DNA of 64,000 nucleotides from Ipomoea triloba (Eukaryota > Streptophyta > Magnoliopsida > Solanales > Convolvulaceae). The translations under genes and the position numbers were made by a program. Where the stretch lies: NCBI RefSeq assembly GCF_003576645.1, contig NC_044919.1, positions 23,991,760-24,055,759 on the forward strand, written 5' to 3'. Positions within the stretch are counted from its first letter, which is position 1. The number at the start of each line of letters is the position of its first letter. The notes beneath the pieces were generated by a model. The model saw only the letters and a program-made list of their open reading frames with translations. It was not told where the DNA came from and did not search any database. Positions 1 to 12,575 of the stretch are shown here, in pieces.

Positions 1-57
1 CCTTTTCCATTTTCTATCAATTAGGTGCCAATTAAGACACAAATATGCATATGAGTT

Positions 58-67
58 TTATTATTAT

Positions 68-141
<74 letters not shown>

Positions 142-210
142 CATTTCCTTTTTCATTTTCTATCAATTAGGTGTCAATTAAGGCACAAATATGCATAGAA
201 CTTAAATCAA

Positions 211-248
<38 letters not shown>

Positions 249-252
249 AATT
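58..252. repeat. ATT/AAT trinucleotide arrays
   Basis: Runs of the trinucleotide ATT/AAT occupy about 58-140 and 209-252. They are separated by a second copy of a segment that also lies just before the first run (about 10-50 and 150-195, containing TCTATCAATTAGGTG), so the block is a local duplication with a microsatellite in each copy. No coding potential. Confidence 0.85.
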
Positions 253-346
253 ATTAATATTAATATTGTTCCCATAAATTTGTCAAAATGATTGAGATTG
301 CAAAAATGCCCCTGAGTTTGGGCGAGAAAAGGTTTCCAGGCACTTC

Positions 347-348
<2 letters not shown>

Positions 349-423
<75 letters not shown>
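349..423. repeat. (AT)n microsatellite
   Basis: About 37 uninterrupted AT dinucleotides. It is followed at about 440-518 by two tandem copies of a 39-40 bp AT-rich unit containing TTTACCATATTACAATAA. Minus-strand open frames here only read the dinucleotide as alternating Tyr-Ile. Confidence 0.9.
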
Positions 424-424
<1 letters not shown>

Positions 425-519
425 CCAATATATCACCAATTAATATTTACCATATTACAATAATATCATATTACCATAATTAATATTTACCATATTACAA
501 TAATATCATATTACCATAA

Positions 520-1053
520 TAATATTATAGGTGAATGAAATTGGTATTTTTTTTTAGCAATTGACTGATTTTATGAATAAATATATATGGATAATTAATA
601 AATTAATAAATTAATAAAATAAATGATTTTACTAACCCCCATGTTCTAGATCAATGGAGAATATTAATTAACTTGAACACAATCATATAAATGCAATTTC
701 ACTTTTCAACGTATTTAAATATAAAGTTAAAATAATTCCTTCATTAACAAAATAAAACGTATTAATCATACCTCGGCTTAAGATCTTCCTCTACCCAATG
801 GATCCGAAACTAAATCAATAGAATAATTTTATAAAAGCATAATATATATCGAAACACAGTGAAACAATGGATTTTATCAACAAAAAATAGCATAACTAAG
901 AAAGATGAATATTGGTGATGGTGGTTGACTGGGTTTCTTCTTGTATTTATCGTCATAAAGAGAGAGAGAGGCAAGAGTTGTGGATGGAAGAGAAAACAAA
1001 CATGCATGGATTAGGGAGGTTATTTTGGCACTATGCAATTCTACACCTAATTA
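520..1053. other. AT-rich intergenic DNA, no gene seen
   Basis: No domain-like reading frame on either strand and no terminal repeats. A short GA run lies near 960-970. Confidence 0.5.
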
Positions 1054-1416
1054 ACCAAATTAATTAAGGGAAGAGTAGGTGAAATTTGAGGCAATAAATT
1101 TGATTGGAGGAGAATAAATTTTGAGATAGAAATTTTGGAATAATATTTACAAAATTACCATTTTTGTCAAAATGTTTAAGATTACAAAAGTGCATTAATT
1201 AAGGGAAGAGTAGGTGAAATTTGAGGCAATAAATTATTAATTAAGGGAAGAGTAGGTGAAATTTGAGGCAATAAATTTGATTGGAGGAGAAGAGTAGGTG
1301 AAATTTGAGGCAATAAATTTGATTGGAGGAGAATAAATTTTGAGATAGAAATTTTGGAATAATATTTACAAAATTACCATTTTTGTTAAAATGTTTAAGA
1401 TTACAAAAGTGCTATG
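1054..1416. repeat. Local tandem duplications
   Basis: A segment containing GGGAAGAGTAGGTGAAATTT occurs at about 1069, 1201 and 1243, with a shorter form at 1287. The adjoining piece containing TTTGAGATAGAAATTTTGG occurs at about 1120 and 1337. The copies are nearly identical, so the amplification is recent. No coding potential. Confidence 0.8.
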
Positions 1417-2671
1417 CCACTTGACCACAAGGTCTTTGGCTGTGATAACAAATTGTCTCATGGTATGAATCTGTGAGACGGGTCGGATCTTTAATTAAAG
1501 AGGTCAAAGATCCGACCCATTAATCAAATATTTGATCCATTAATCAAAGATCTAACCCGTCTTATGAATTGAGACCCGTGAGATGATATCACACAAGTGT
1601 TACTCAAAGTTTAAAATATCACCAAAGTAGAATTTGAAACAAAACTCAGATATCAATGTAAAATTTTTAAATAAGAATGTTTATTCATGCAAGGATAAAA
1701 ATTGTATAATATTTATCAATATCTATATAATAAAAAAATTTATTAATTTCTCTTTTTATCCATTTATGTAGACATATATTATATTTATAGTATTTTGTAC
1801 AATATGAAAATATATACACATTTTTTTTATAGAATTGTGATTACTGGCATAATTATACACGGTAATTACTACAATGGTTACTTATTAAAAAAATTATTTT
1901 AAAATATGCCTAAACTCACACTCTTAATTAAAAATTCAAAAATATTTAAAATTTGTCTAAATATGTAGTATAGTTAGGGACTACATTAATCCATATAAAG
2001 TTAAAAAATTAAATTCTTTTAATTTGTAAATGTAATTTTCTTAATTATAATTAATAAAATATAAAATATAACTAAAAATAAAATTATTAAATTAACAAAA
2101 TGTGTATTCATAAATATTTATATTTTAAAAAATGCATACATACATATACGTATGCATTATATTAATCATACAAAATTAAAATGTTATTTTTTAATTTCTA
2201 AATTTAATTATAAGATATCAATATAAATTATAATTACATAAATTATATTATAGAATTTGCATATATACATATTAATAAATATTATTTGTATATACACTGT
2301 ATTACACAATCATACAAGAAAATGTGTTTGATTAGAGTTTAAAATCACATATACAAAATTTAAAATTTACATTTTTTTTAATTTCTAAGTATAATTTTCT
2401 TAGTTATTATTCATATTGTTAGAATTATAGTATATATGAAATAAGATTAGGAATAATTCAATTTAATTATGTAAATTTTTCTTTATAAATTTATATAAAT
2501 ATGTACATGATTAGAGATTATATTAGTCATACAAAATTTTAATTTTTTATGCTATGATAATAGATACTTGACCAAATATATGAAAATTCAACTATATTAT
2601 TATATTGTACATTTTAATATATTTATATTTTTAAAATTTTTTTATTTAAATTTATAATAACAAAATTTTGT
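1417..2671. other. Very AT-rich DNA ending in a Helitron terminus
   Basis: No gene seen. A short inverted segment lies at about 1478-1580 (GACGGGTCGGATC against GATCCGACCC). The rest is AT-rich and may be the body of the Helitron whose 3' end is at 2701; I could not find its 5' end. Confidence 0.4.
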
Positions 2672-2701
2672 CCGTGCTGCATAGCACGGGTAAAACACTA
2701 G
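2672..2701 (+). mobile_element. Helitron 3' terminus
   Basis: A GC-rich hairpin (CCGTGCTGCATAGCACGG) followed by GTAAAACACTAG and then a T. Helitrons end with a hairpin about 10 bases before CTRR, with insertion between A and T, so this is a plus-strand 3' end. The same end, with small changes, occurs on the minus strand at 8890 and 17043. Confidence 0.75.
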
Positions 2702-3493
<792 letters not shown>

Positions 3494-3853
3494 TTATATA
3501 TTATACATGTTGTCATAAAAGAAATTAGAACTTTGTTTTTCCAAAAAAAAATTATTGTTTAACTTTCTACGCTAATTTTCATTAAGTTATACAAAGTTTG
3601 TAATGACTAAAGTTTATTTGCAATGAAAAAATAAAAATTAAAAAATGAAGTTCTAAAATAACTCCAATGAACTAATTGTGATATTATGTTAGTTTTTTTT
3701 TAAAAAAAAAAACGCTCTTTGAGTGTTAATTTAAAATAGTAAACATGTCACCCGTGTTGGAATAGTTTTTGTAATTCAAAATAAATTGTAATGGTCTTAG
3801 TGACATAAATTTGAATTGAAAAAAAATAATATTGGTCCTATGACTAATAGGGT

Positions 3854-4500
3854 TAGGGGTGGGCGTTTCAGTCTTCGGTTCGGTTTTTTTCGGTTTCGAT
3901 TTTGGTTTCGGTTTTAAAAAAATTAAACCATTCGGTTTAACATTGGAGTTCGGTTCGGTTTGAAACGGTTCGATTTCGGTTCGGATTTAATTCGGTTCGG
4001 TTTACAACTCCCGAATTTTAACATTTCCTAGGCGACAAGGCGGTCGGAGGCGCCGCGAGTTAGCGGGGCACCGTAATAACTATACATGAAACATCACATA
4101 ACCCAAATCCAAAGTCTAATATTTAAATAATAAATACCACCATAACAAATTAACAATTGAAACAAATTAAAAAAAAATAAAACTAGAAATTAAATTCCAA
4201 AACTGAAATGAATTTGGAAATTCATTCCAACTGGAATGAATTTCCAAATTCATTCATAGTTTTGAAATATATATATATATATATATATATATTACGTATT
4301 TATAAAAAATATATATATTTATTTATTAATTATAATTATATATATATATTTATTTATTTATTTATAATTATATATAATATATATTTATATTTAATTATAA
4401 AATATTTCGGTTTTTTCGGTTCGGTTCGGTTCTTCTAAAACATAAACCGATCGGTTTTTCGGTTCGGTTCGGGTAACCCGAACCGTTTTGCCCACCCCTA
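3854..4500. mobile_element. Non-autonomous hAT-type element
   Basis: The ends are TAGGGGTGGGC and its inverse GCCCACCCCTA. They are flanked by a perfect 8-bp duplication AATAGGGT at 3846-3853 and 4501-4508. An 8-bp target duplication and a TAGGG-type terminal repeat fit the hAT superfamily. Subterminal DNA is full of CGGTT/TTCGG repeats and the 647-bp body has no transposase, so it would need one supplied in trans. Confidence 0.85.
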
Positions 4501-4508
4501 AATAGGGT

Positions 4509-4789
4509 ATTATTTATCGCAGTCCACGAGTTTCAAAACTGTCAATTTAATATCGTAATTTTTTTTGAAGATTTTAATATCGTAATTATTTATCAATTTT
4601 TCTCAATTTCAATCCCTCTAATCAAATTGCCGGCTATAACTTATCAAAAAAAAAAATTAATTGACCACATTATGTTTAACCACAAAGGATATATATATAT
4701 GCTTCACAGCTTTAGTTTCTAAACCACCACATCTCACCATTGACCAAAACTCAGCTGTCATTAACAAAGTATTTTGTATTTGTACAAGC
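4509..4789. other. Short spacer, no gene seen
   Basis: AT-rich DNA with a short (AT)n at about 4689-4700. Nothing else recognised. Confidence 0.4.
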
Positions 4790-4792
4790 TAA

Positions 4793-5161
4793 GAGCATCC
4801 TCAATAGTTCAAGATTTTCCATAATTTTTTAAAATCCAAGTAGGAAAGGGAAGGAAGAAAAAAAGAAAAAATCAGGAAAAAGAAAAGTGCAAAAACAATT
4901 AATAAGGGTCGTCGGCCACCCTCAACGCACCCAGTGAGTGCGTGTAGTATAGGCACCCACTATGTGCGGCTAATACGCTTAACACGCACCAGCTGTATTT
5001 TTATTTATTTTTATTTTATTTTTAGTTTGTGGGGCTCACTTTAGGAGACAAAAAATCAGCACTTTTGCAACAACCCAAATCTTCTCTCTCAAACACATTC
5101 TCTCTTCCACCTTGGATCAGACCTCCTAAAAAACTGTGTTAAAATCCCTATTGGGATGCTC
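4793..5161. mobile_element. Harbinger/Tourist-type MITE
   Basis: The ends are GAGCATCCTCAATAG and, inverted, CTATTGGGATGCTC. A TAA trinucleotide lies on each side (4790-4792 and 5162-5164). Three-base TAA/TTA duplications are the mark of PIF/Harbinger elements and Tourist MITEs. At 369 bp and without a coding frame it is a passenger element. Confidence 0.75.
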
Positions 5162-5189
5162 TAAGGGCCAACAAAACGTTTATAGCTCT

Positions 5190-7100
5190 CAAAGAGCATG
5201 TTTTTGAAACTTGCTTGATCATCCTACAAAACTCGAAAACTAGTAAAAAAGGAAATCACACGAGCCGCATACCTTCCTTATGAGCACTTGACCATCAAAG
5301 AGGTTGGAGAAAATATGTCGACTGCCAAGTGGTGGGAGAGGGAGTACTAACTACTGAGAAAGTAGACTACCGATAGGTGGGATAAAATAAAGTAGACCAC
5401 CGAGAGATGGGATAAAACAAAGTAGACTACCAAGAGGTGGGATAAAATAAAGTAGACCACTGAGATGTGGGATAAAATAAAGTAGACCATCGAGAGGTTG
5501 GATAAAGTAAAGTAGACCACCGAGAGGTGGGATAAAATAAAGTAGACCATAGAGAGGTGGTAGGAAAATAAAGTAAACCACAGAGAGGTGGTAGGAAAAT
5601 ACCAGTGACCATCGAGGGGTGGTAGGAAAATACTAGCGACCACCGAGGGGTAGTATGAAAGTGGAATACCTTAAGAGCTGACTAACTGACCACCGGCCTG
5701 ATCATCGAGACTGACTACCAAGCATTCAACATCCTGCAAAATTTTAAGACACCAATTAGGTGAAAAAAATTCGTCGTGAGATGCGTCCCACTAAAGGGAT
5801 ATGGTTCGGACCAGTTAATTTTGTCTATCCTAAGTTAGTTGTCCACTCTTAGCACGTGGGGGTCCCTCAGTATCTTACTTCTATGCCCAAACTTGCAAGG
5901 ATTCAAAGAAAACTTGTAAAAATCAGCTACCCGCCCCGCATCTGAGGAGTGATTGACTACCGGGTAACCTACCTAGATGTTTGTGTAAGCTAAGTCTCCA
6001 TGTAAGCTACGTCTACCCAAGATGTAAGCTAAGCTAAGCTAAGTCTTCGTGTAAACTAAGTCTATCGGGAGAATTTTGAAAAATCTTCGTGTAAGCTAAG
6101 TCTACCCAAGATGTAAGCTTAACAAAACGTTCAGAGTTTAAATACACAACGGAAATATTTGTTTTAACCCTTTTAGATGTTCTTTGCATGGTTGGTTTGC
6201 TTGGTAAAATATAATAGGTTTGATTGTGAATAATATGCAAAAATAAAACAGTAAAAGATGTAGAGAGAGAGAGTTTTTATAGTGGTTTGATTGTTAACGA
6301 AGCCTACTCCACTCTTCTTCACAACACATAAAGGTTTGCACTAAATTCTCTTAGTACAAAATCCACCAACAAATCACCCCTTGAAAACAAAGCTCGCGAT
6401 AAACTGTCACAACCAGGTTTTTCAACTCCTATAGAGTTTACCCCGTCTCTTTCTACTTTTCCGAGTAGAGTTTACAAAGGTTGAAGAAATAGAGTCTCTT
6501 CTTCTCTAACTGGATGTCTTGGCTTGAGTAGATCTTGATTGTCGCACTTGAAGCAGCTCAAGACTTCCTTGGATACTAGATGTAGACTTTGAAGCTTTTT
6601 GTCTCTCTTCTCTTAGATCACTGGTCACAAATACATGAAAACTTGAAAGCTTTATCGCACTTAAATTTTTTTAAAAAACCAGCACCTTCTTCAGTTAATG
6701 AAGAGGGTATTTATAGCCTGGGAGAAAATAGTTCCGTTGGAGGGAAACCCATTTTAAAAAAGCCTAATGACCAATAGGTAGAGACAGACGGGCAATCCAG
6801 AGGGTAGGTGAGTTGTCAGATTTTCTAGCCGTTGAATCCTCAAAAAATGTTGAACAATTACTTTTTGTTCTGCACAAAAGGACAATCATTTAATGAAAAT
6901 CAACCTTAAGATATTTTTCTAGGATATACTCTTCCCGACATATTTCTTCACTTTAAGGTTCATACACTTTTACATGAGGGGCGAGGGATAAACCCTTCCA
7001 TCATTCGGTCTTTGCAGCCTCTCGGTCTTGATAATCCACCGGGTTGGGCTTGCTTAACCTGGGGTTTTTACGGGCTGGACCAATATTTTGGGCCCGACCC
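5190..7100. mobile_element. Decayed LTR-like sequence
   Basis: No gene. Several passages resemble the LTR that starts at 62468: a GAGAGAG stretch leading to AGTGGTT and 'ccactcttctt' (about 6260-6320 against 62738-62785), and a shared TTCCGTTGGAGGGAAA (6732 against 63442). I read it as an old diverged LTR of the same Copia-like family. Boundaries are not visible. Confidence 0.4.
5355..5645. repeat. 30-bp minisatellite
   Basis: About nine imperfect copies of a 30-bp unit of the form AAGTAGACCACCGAGAGGTGGGATAAAAT. Because 30 is a multiple of three, the minus strand stays open in all frames and gives repetitive Ser-His-Leu-Ser-Val-Val-Tyr-Phe peptides. I do not regard these as genes. Confidence 0.85.
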
Positions 7101-7338
7101 ATGGTGGGAGGTCGATTATACACAGCCCTCGCCCCACCCCAAATTTATTTAAATATATTGTGTATTTGAAGTAGTACAATCAAAGCGGGCCGACCCGCCC
7201 CACCGCGGGCCAAATTTCTGGCGGGCTTTTGCGGGCCGGCCCGTTAGGCCCGCGGGCCAGAATATGTGTAACCCTAACCCGCCCCGCGCGGGTTCGCGCC
7301 CCCCCCCCCCCTTGTTTTTGCTTCAAAATTAAAAAAAA

Positions 7339-7913
7339 GGAATAAGGGTCAAATAGACCACTGAACTACACACAAAACTACAATTATGCCATCGAACTCG
7401 AAAAGATTGCAATTAGGTCCCTAAACTACACAAACTCATGCAATTAAGTCCAAATTGACCTGTTTACCTATTATTGTGCTGACGTGACGGTTAACAATTT
7501 TTAAAATAATTTTTTAAATATAATTTTAATTAAAATAATTAAATAATAATAATAATAAAATTTAAAAAAAATAGAAATGCCGGAGACGCGGAATCGTCTC
7601 TGGCGGTCTTCGTCTCTATGGCCAGAGACCTTCGTCTCCATTGCCAGGGAGACGAAGGCTGCCGGAGACGATCCGTCTCCGACAGTTCTTCTGTTTTTTT
7701 TAAAAAATTATTTAATTATTTTAATTAAAATTATTTAAAAATTTATTTTAAAAATTGGTAACAGCCACATCATCACAATTGTAGGTAAACAAGTCAATTT
7801 GGACTTAATTGCATGTGTTTGTGTAGTTTAGGGACCCAATTGCATTCTTTTTTAGTTCGATGGCCTAATTGTAATTTTGTGTGTAGTTCAGTGGTTTATT
7901 TGACCCTTATTCC
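7339..7913. mobile_element. Mutator-like foldback element inside the hAT element
   Basis: Long inverted repeats begin GGAATAAGGGTCAAATAGACC and extend well over 100 bp. The flanks share TTAAAAAAAA (10 bp). The related sequence at about 41575-41600 shows the empty site (TTTAAAAAATGAAGTAAAG). Long terminal repeats with a 9-10 bp duplication fit a non-autonomous MULE. The centre is itself foldback and rich in GAGACG/CGTCTC, with no recognisable gene. Confidence 0.75.
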
Positions 7914-8301
7914 TTAAAAAAAAATGAAGTAAAGTGTAATGGTCTACAATAGGTGTATTACAAATTTACGATACATAACATAGTTAAATACTATGTACTA
8001 AATAGTAAATACTATGTACTAACATACTGTTTTTCTTTTTAGCTATAGCCTATAGCCCTATAGGCAGGTACAAAGTAAATTAATATCTATGATTTTATTT
8101 TATATTATTTTCTAATTAAACCATTTCAATTAGCAGATAAATTTTAATGTTATAGTATATTAAGGTTTTTTTTTTTTTTTTTTTTTGGTACGTACAGATC
8201 ACAAACAAAACAATATTTCATTTGAAAATATTATTAAATAGGTTGGGTGGATTAAGTTTAGGATTAGGAGTATTTAATAATATATATATATATATATATA
8301 C
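7914..8301. other. Body of the hAT element
   Basis: Noncoding sequence (TGAAGTAAAGTGTAATGGTC and onward) that is closely similar to 41590-41910. It ends in a short (AT)n at 8281-8300. Confidence 0.55.
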
Positions 8302-8536
8302 ATGTTCAGGTGTGGTCGTGCCCTTACGTGCGGCCGTGCGGTTTACACCACTCAATGTTACGAAATACACCACTCAATGTTAAGAAACACACCACACAAA
8401 TATGCAATGTGGTGTGTTTCTTAAAATTGTGGTGTGTTTCATTGTGGTGTGTTTCTTAACATTGAGTGGTGTATTTCGTAACATTGAGTGGTGTGTGACC
8501 GCACGGCCGCACGGGAGAGCACGGCCACACTTGAAA

Positions 8537-8544
<8 letters not shown>
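8302..8544. mobile_element. TA-microsatellite-flanked foldback element
   Basis: Two nearly perfect inverted arms meet near 8420. The arms contain GGTGTGGTCGTGC, GCGGCCGTGCGG and two copies of ACACCACTCAATGTTA. The element lies between (AT)n tracts at 8281-8300 and 8545-8609. The end motif resembles that of the element at 10668-11519. No transposase or gene; the open frames are an artefact of the palindrome. Confidence 0.65.
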
Positions 8545-8590
<46 letters not shown>

Positions 8591-8609
8591 NATATATATA
8601 TTTTTTTTT
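8545..8609. repeat. (AT)n microsatellite with one ambiguous base
   Basis: About 30 AT units followed by a T run. The single N of the window lies at 8591, inside the dinucleotide run, so repeat length here is not reliable. Confidence 0.9.
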
Positions 8610-8889
8610 TTTTTAATTTTTCATTTAGCCTGCGGGCCACGGGTCAATTTTGGCCAGCCCCTAACTCGCGGGCCTACTTTTTCATGACCCTAACCCGCCC
8701 TACCGCGGGGCGAGTGCGGGCCACCCCGCGGGCTTTGGCCCACTTTGACAGCCCTAATTTGAAGTTTGATTTAGTGTTTTAAAACTAATGATTACTACAA
8801 AAATAAACCCCAAACCTTTCAATTATTCTAACGCTATAGAAACGAACTATGCTAATTACACTCTGTGAACATTATTGTATTATTATTCA

Positions 8890-10644
8890 CTAGTATTTTC
8901 ACCCGTGCGTTGCACGGAATGAATTTGTGATACTACGTAATATTTTAAGAATATTTAGATCGATATACAATTATATAAATGGATTGGATTGATTATGTGT
9001 TCTGGTGTTATCCTTGCTTGAATTCGAGAAAATAATTGCCCAATTACCCATGTGATGCAAGGGTAAATTTTTTATTATATATTTAGATAATAAAATTAAA
9101 GATGAAATTATAAACAATTCTAATATTTGAAAGTGTACATTTATTTTATTATAAGATTAGTCCAAAAGTGTCACTCAATTAGTTGAATAATATATGAATC
9201 ATTTGTCCGCAATTATCTTTAAAATTCAATATGTAATATGATTTATGTAATTATATTATTACTAAAATGAATATGGGAATAAAGGATAAAATAGTTTAAT
9301 TGTAATTATTATAAAAATAAATCCAACCACCCATGTTTAGCTTAATTATAATAATAATTAATAGACAATTATTATTAGTCAATTATACTAATATCTGTGC
9401 AGTTATACTTTTATAACTAAATATATTCCTTTTCACCATATCACCTTTATTTTATTACCCCCCTTCCATTCTTGAATTAATTGTAATTGTACTAATATCC
9501 ATGTAATTACTAGCTTAATGACCGTAATAATTTATTTTGTTCTCATGGTATTATGCTTTAATTTATATATATTGTTGATCACGATTAGTAGTATAGGTAG
9601 ATTAGCAGGAAGTTACAAAAGTAGAATTGTATATGAGCAAATACCAATTTTGGTCCCACGACTATTAGCAAAATGACAATTTTGGTTCACATGTTTAATT
9701 TCTACAAATTTTGGTCCTACGACTATTGTTTTAGTACCCATTTTGGTCCCACGACTACTGTTTTAGTGTCAAAATTTATCGCGCTGGTGACCCATCCGTT
9801 TAAAACATGCTGAAATCTAAAATTTTTAAAGGTATTTTCGTCTTTTCAACTCAATATCCCAATTTGAGCATGAATAAAGAGATTTAAGCCCTAAGATCGA
9901 TCACAATTCACAGTTCTCCTCCTCAAATTAAGGTAAAATGAGGAGGAAAACTGCAAATTTTGATCGATCTTAGGACTTAAATCTATCTATTCATGCTCAA
10001 ATTGGGATATTAAGTTGAAAATGACGAAAATTTTCTTAACAATTTTAGATTTTTGCACGTTTTAAACGGATAGGTGACCGACGCGATGAATTTTGGTACT
10101 AAAACAATAGTCGTGGATGAAAATTGGTACTAAAACAATAGTCGTGGGACCAAAATTAGTAGAAATTAAACATGTGAACCAAAATTGTCATTTTGCTAAT
10201 AGTTGTGGGACCAAAATTGGTATTTGCTCAATTGTATATTGTTGATCACGATTAGTAGTATAGATAGATTTGCAGGGGAGTATATTTACTGACTACAAGT
10301 ATATTATTGATCACAATTATGTCGACGTCTCATGTAATTTTAATGTAGAATTGTAATAATAGTTGGAATTGTATTACCATATTTTACAATATTACGTTGC
10401 AGGGAAGTATATATACTGCAATATTACGATTAATAATTTTAATCTAGAATTGTATTACGACGAATAGGAAAGTAGGAATGCATATACTGTATTAGGAATT
10501 GTATTACCATATTTTAATGTACAATTGTAGTATGAATAGGAATTGCAATACCATATTTTACAATATTACGCAAACCTTAATAGTATAGAAATATTTTGGG
10601 CGGGAAGTTAAAATGGAGGATTTTGTTTTTATTAATAGTATAGA
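8890..10644 (-). mobile_element. Non-autonomous Helitron
   Basis: Read on the minus strand, it starts A|TCTATACTATTAATAAAAAC at 10644. It ends with the hairpin CCGTGCAACGCACGG, then GTGAAAATACTAG|T at 8890. TC start, 3' hairpin, CTAG end and insertion between A and T are all Helitron rules. No Rep/helicase reading frame. A foldback element is inserted at 9635-10229. A fragment with the same 5' end lies at about 51810-52070. Confidence 0.75.
9635..10229. mobile_element. GAGY-family foldback (Mutator-like) element
   Basis: Inverted arms begin GAGCAAATACCAATTTTGGTCC and end with its inverse. A perfect 10-bp duplication AATTGTATAT flanks it (9625-9634 and 10230-10239). Almost the whole 595 bp is palindromic, folding near 9915-9950, and no captured gene is visible. 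It belongs to the family with members at 18923, 32510, 49840, 55131 and 59853. Confidence 0.8.
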
Positions 10645-10667
10645 TTTATTAATAGTATATATATAGA

Positions 10668-11517
10668 TTTTTGTTCAAATGCGGTGGCGAGCTCCGGTGC
10701 GGTCATGCGGCCTAATCTGCACCGTCCAATTTCATTAATCCTACTGAAATTCGCGTATGTTTAAGTGGGGTTACTATGGTAATTTTAGTATTTATATTAC
10801 GTGAATTGGAATGGTGCATTTTAGTACATAGTGTGGTGCGTTTGAATACATGTTGTGGTGCGTTTTATTACGTATGTTGGTGCATTGACTGTGTTGTGGA
10901 ATGGTGTGTTTTAATCTATCCGCTGGTGCACTGTGTTGTGGAATGGTGTGTTTTAATCTATCCGCTGGTGCATTGTGTTGTGGAATGGTGTGTTTTAATC
11001 TATCCGCTGGTGCATTGTGTTGTGGAATGGTGTGTTTTAATCTATCCGCTGGTGCATTTTCATACGTAGAATGATGTGTAACTGTGTTGTGGAATGGTGT
11101 GTTTTAATACGTCATCTGGTGCATTTTAATACATTGAATGATGTGTATTTTAACACATGTGTTTCTAATAAGTGTGGTGCATTTTAATACGTAGAATGGT
11201 GCATATTTTAACACATGTTTTCTAATATGTGTAAATAGTGTATGCTTATAATCTGACATGAGGCACGTTGTGGTACATTTTAATGCGTTGAATGATGTGT
11301 TTTATTAAGTATATTGATGAATTTTAAGTGAATATGTGCATTTAGTATATTGTGTGGAATGGTTTGTTTTACCAGTCCTCTGGTGCGTTTTAGTACGTAG
11401 AATTGTGTGTTCTGTAACATATATATATTGCATGTTTATTTGATTAGTTGATATGATCTAATGGCAGAAAATAGGCCGCACGGCCACACCTAATAACCAG
11501 GCCACACCTGATCATGA

Positions 11518-11519
<2 letters not shown>
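10668..11519. mobile_element. TA-microsatellite-flanked element with minisatellite
   Basis: The left end has GGTGCGGTCATGCGGCCTAA and the right end, inverted, GGTGTGGCCGTGCGGCCTAT. The element lies between a short TA tract (10655-10667) and the (TA)n at 11520. The interior is rich in TGGTGCATTTTAATACGTAG-like repeats. I take it as a non-autonomous element of the same type as 8302-8544. No transposase seen. Confidence 0.55.
10888..11057. repeat. 42-bp minisatellite, four copies
   Basis: Four nearly identical 42-bp units containing GAATGGTGTGTTTTAATCTA. The plus strand is open because 42 is a multiple of three and gives a 14-residue repeated peptide. Diverged copies continue to about 11400. 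Confidence 0.85.

Positions 11520-11561
<42 letters not shown>
11520..11561. repeat. (TA)n microsatellite
   Basis: About 20 TA units separating two minisatellite-bearing elements. Confidence 0.9.
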
Positions 11562-11564
<3 letters not shown>

Positions 11565-12575
11565 TGCACTCCCATGCGAACTGTCACCCAGGTAAGAAAT
11601 GAGAACGCTCCATAGTCGTCCACGTGTCCAGATCAACGAATCAGATGCAATTTTTAAAAAATGACGCAGTGGCATTTTCGTAAATAACTGGAACTTTGGT
11701 GCACATAGTTTCACTTACAAGTGCACCTAGTTTCACTTAAAAGTGCACCTAATTTCACTTACAAGTGCACCTATTTTCGCACCTATTTTCATTTACAAGT
11801 GCAAGTAATTTACCTTGTTAATATTCATGCACCTATTTTCGCAAATACTTTCACTTACAAATGCAAGTAATTTACCTTGTTAATATTCATGCACCTGGGT
11901 GCAACCTAGGTGCACCTAGTTATAACATTAGGTGCACCTAGTTATAACATTAGGTGCACTTAGTATTGATGCTCAGTGTACAATTCACTTGCACTTGTAA
12001 TACATTTTATTTGCATCTGCAATACATTTTACTTGCACTTGTGCAAGTAATTTACTTTGGTAACATTCATGCACCTAGGTGCAACCAATGTGCACCTAGT
12101 TATAACATTAGGTGCACCTAGTTATAACATTAGGTGCACTTAGTATTGATGCTCAGTGTACAATTCACTTGCACTTGTAATACATTTTATTTGCATCTGC
12201 AATACATTTTACTTGCACTTGTGCAAGTAATTTACTTTGGTAACATTCATGCACCTAGGTGCAACCAATGTGCACCTAGTTATAACATTAGGTGCACCTA
12301 GTTATAACATTAGGTGCACTTAGTATTGATGCTCAGTGTACAATTTACTTGCACTTGTAATACAATTAACTTGCACGTGTGCACCTATTTTCACTTACAA
12401 ATGCAAGTAATTTACCTTGTTAACATTTATGCACCTGGGTGCACCTAGGTGCATCTAGTTATAACTATACATGCACCTAGTTATAACGTTATGTGCAACT
12501 ACATTCCGGACACGTGGCGCGCTGTGATTCGTCCGCATTTCTCTCCTGGGCGGCTAGTACGCATTTGAACGCGAT

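Larger units (their letters stand above)
7172..8756. mobile_element. hAT-type element with two inserted elements
   Basis: The right end reads TTTGACAGCCCTA, the inverse of the common hAT end TAGGGCTGTCAAA. The left end is degenerate (TAGTACAATCAAAGCGGGCC). A perfect 8-bp duplication ATTTGAAG flanks it (7164-7171 and 8757-8764). Subterminal DNA is rich in GCGGGCC/CCCGC. It contains insertions at 7339-7913 and 8302-8544. A second, shorter copy starts near 41425. No transposase seen. Confidence 0.8.

Noticed and set aside
240..428. Tyr-Ile repeat open frames at this and other AT tracts
   Set aside because: They are translations of (AT)n microsatellites without any other coding signal.
5347..5643. 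Repetitive minus-strand protein of about 98 residues
   Set aside because: Generated by a 30-bp minisatellite that stays open in several frames; no start context or homology.
8591..8591. Ambiguous base as a biological feature
   Set aside because: A single N in an AT run is an assembly uncertainty.
10888..11057. CRISPR-like regular repeats
   Set aside because: Units are contiguous with no unique spacers, and the genome is a plant. The same applies to the 61-bp and 180-bp arrays.
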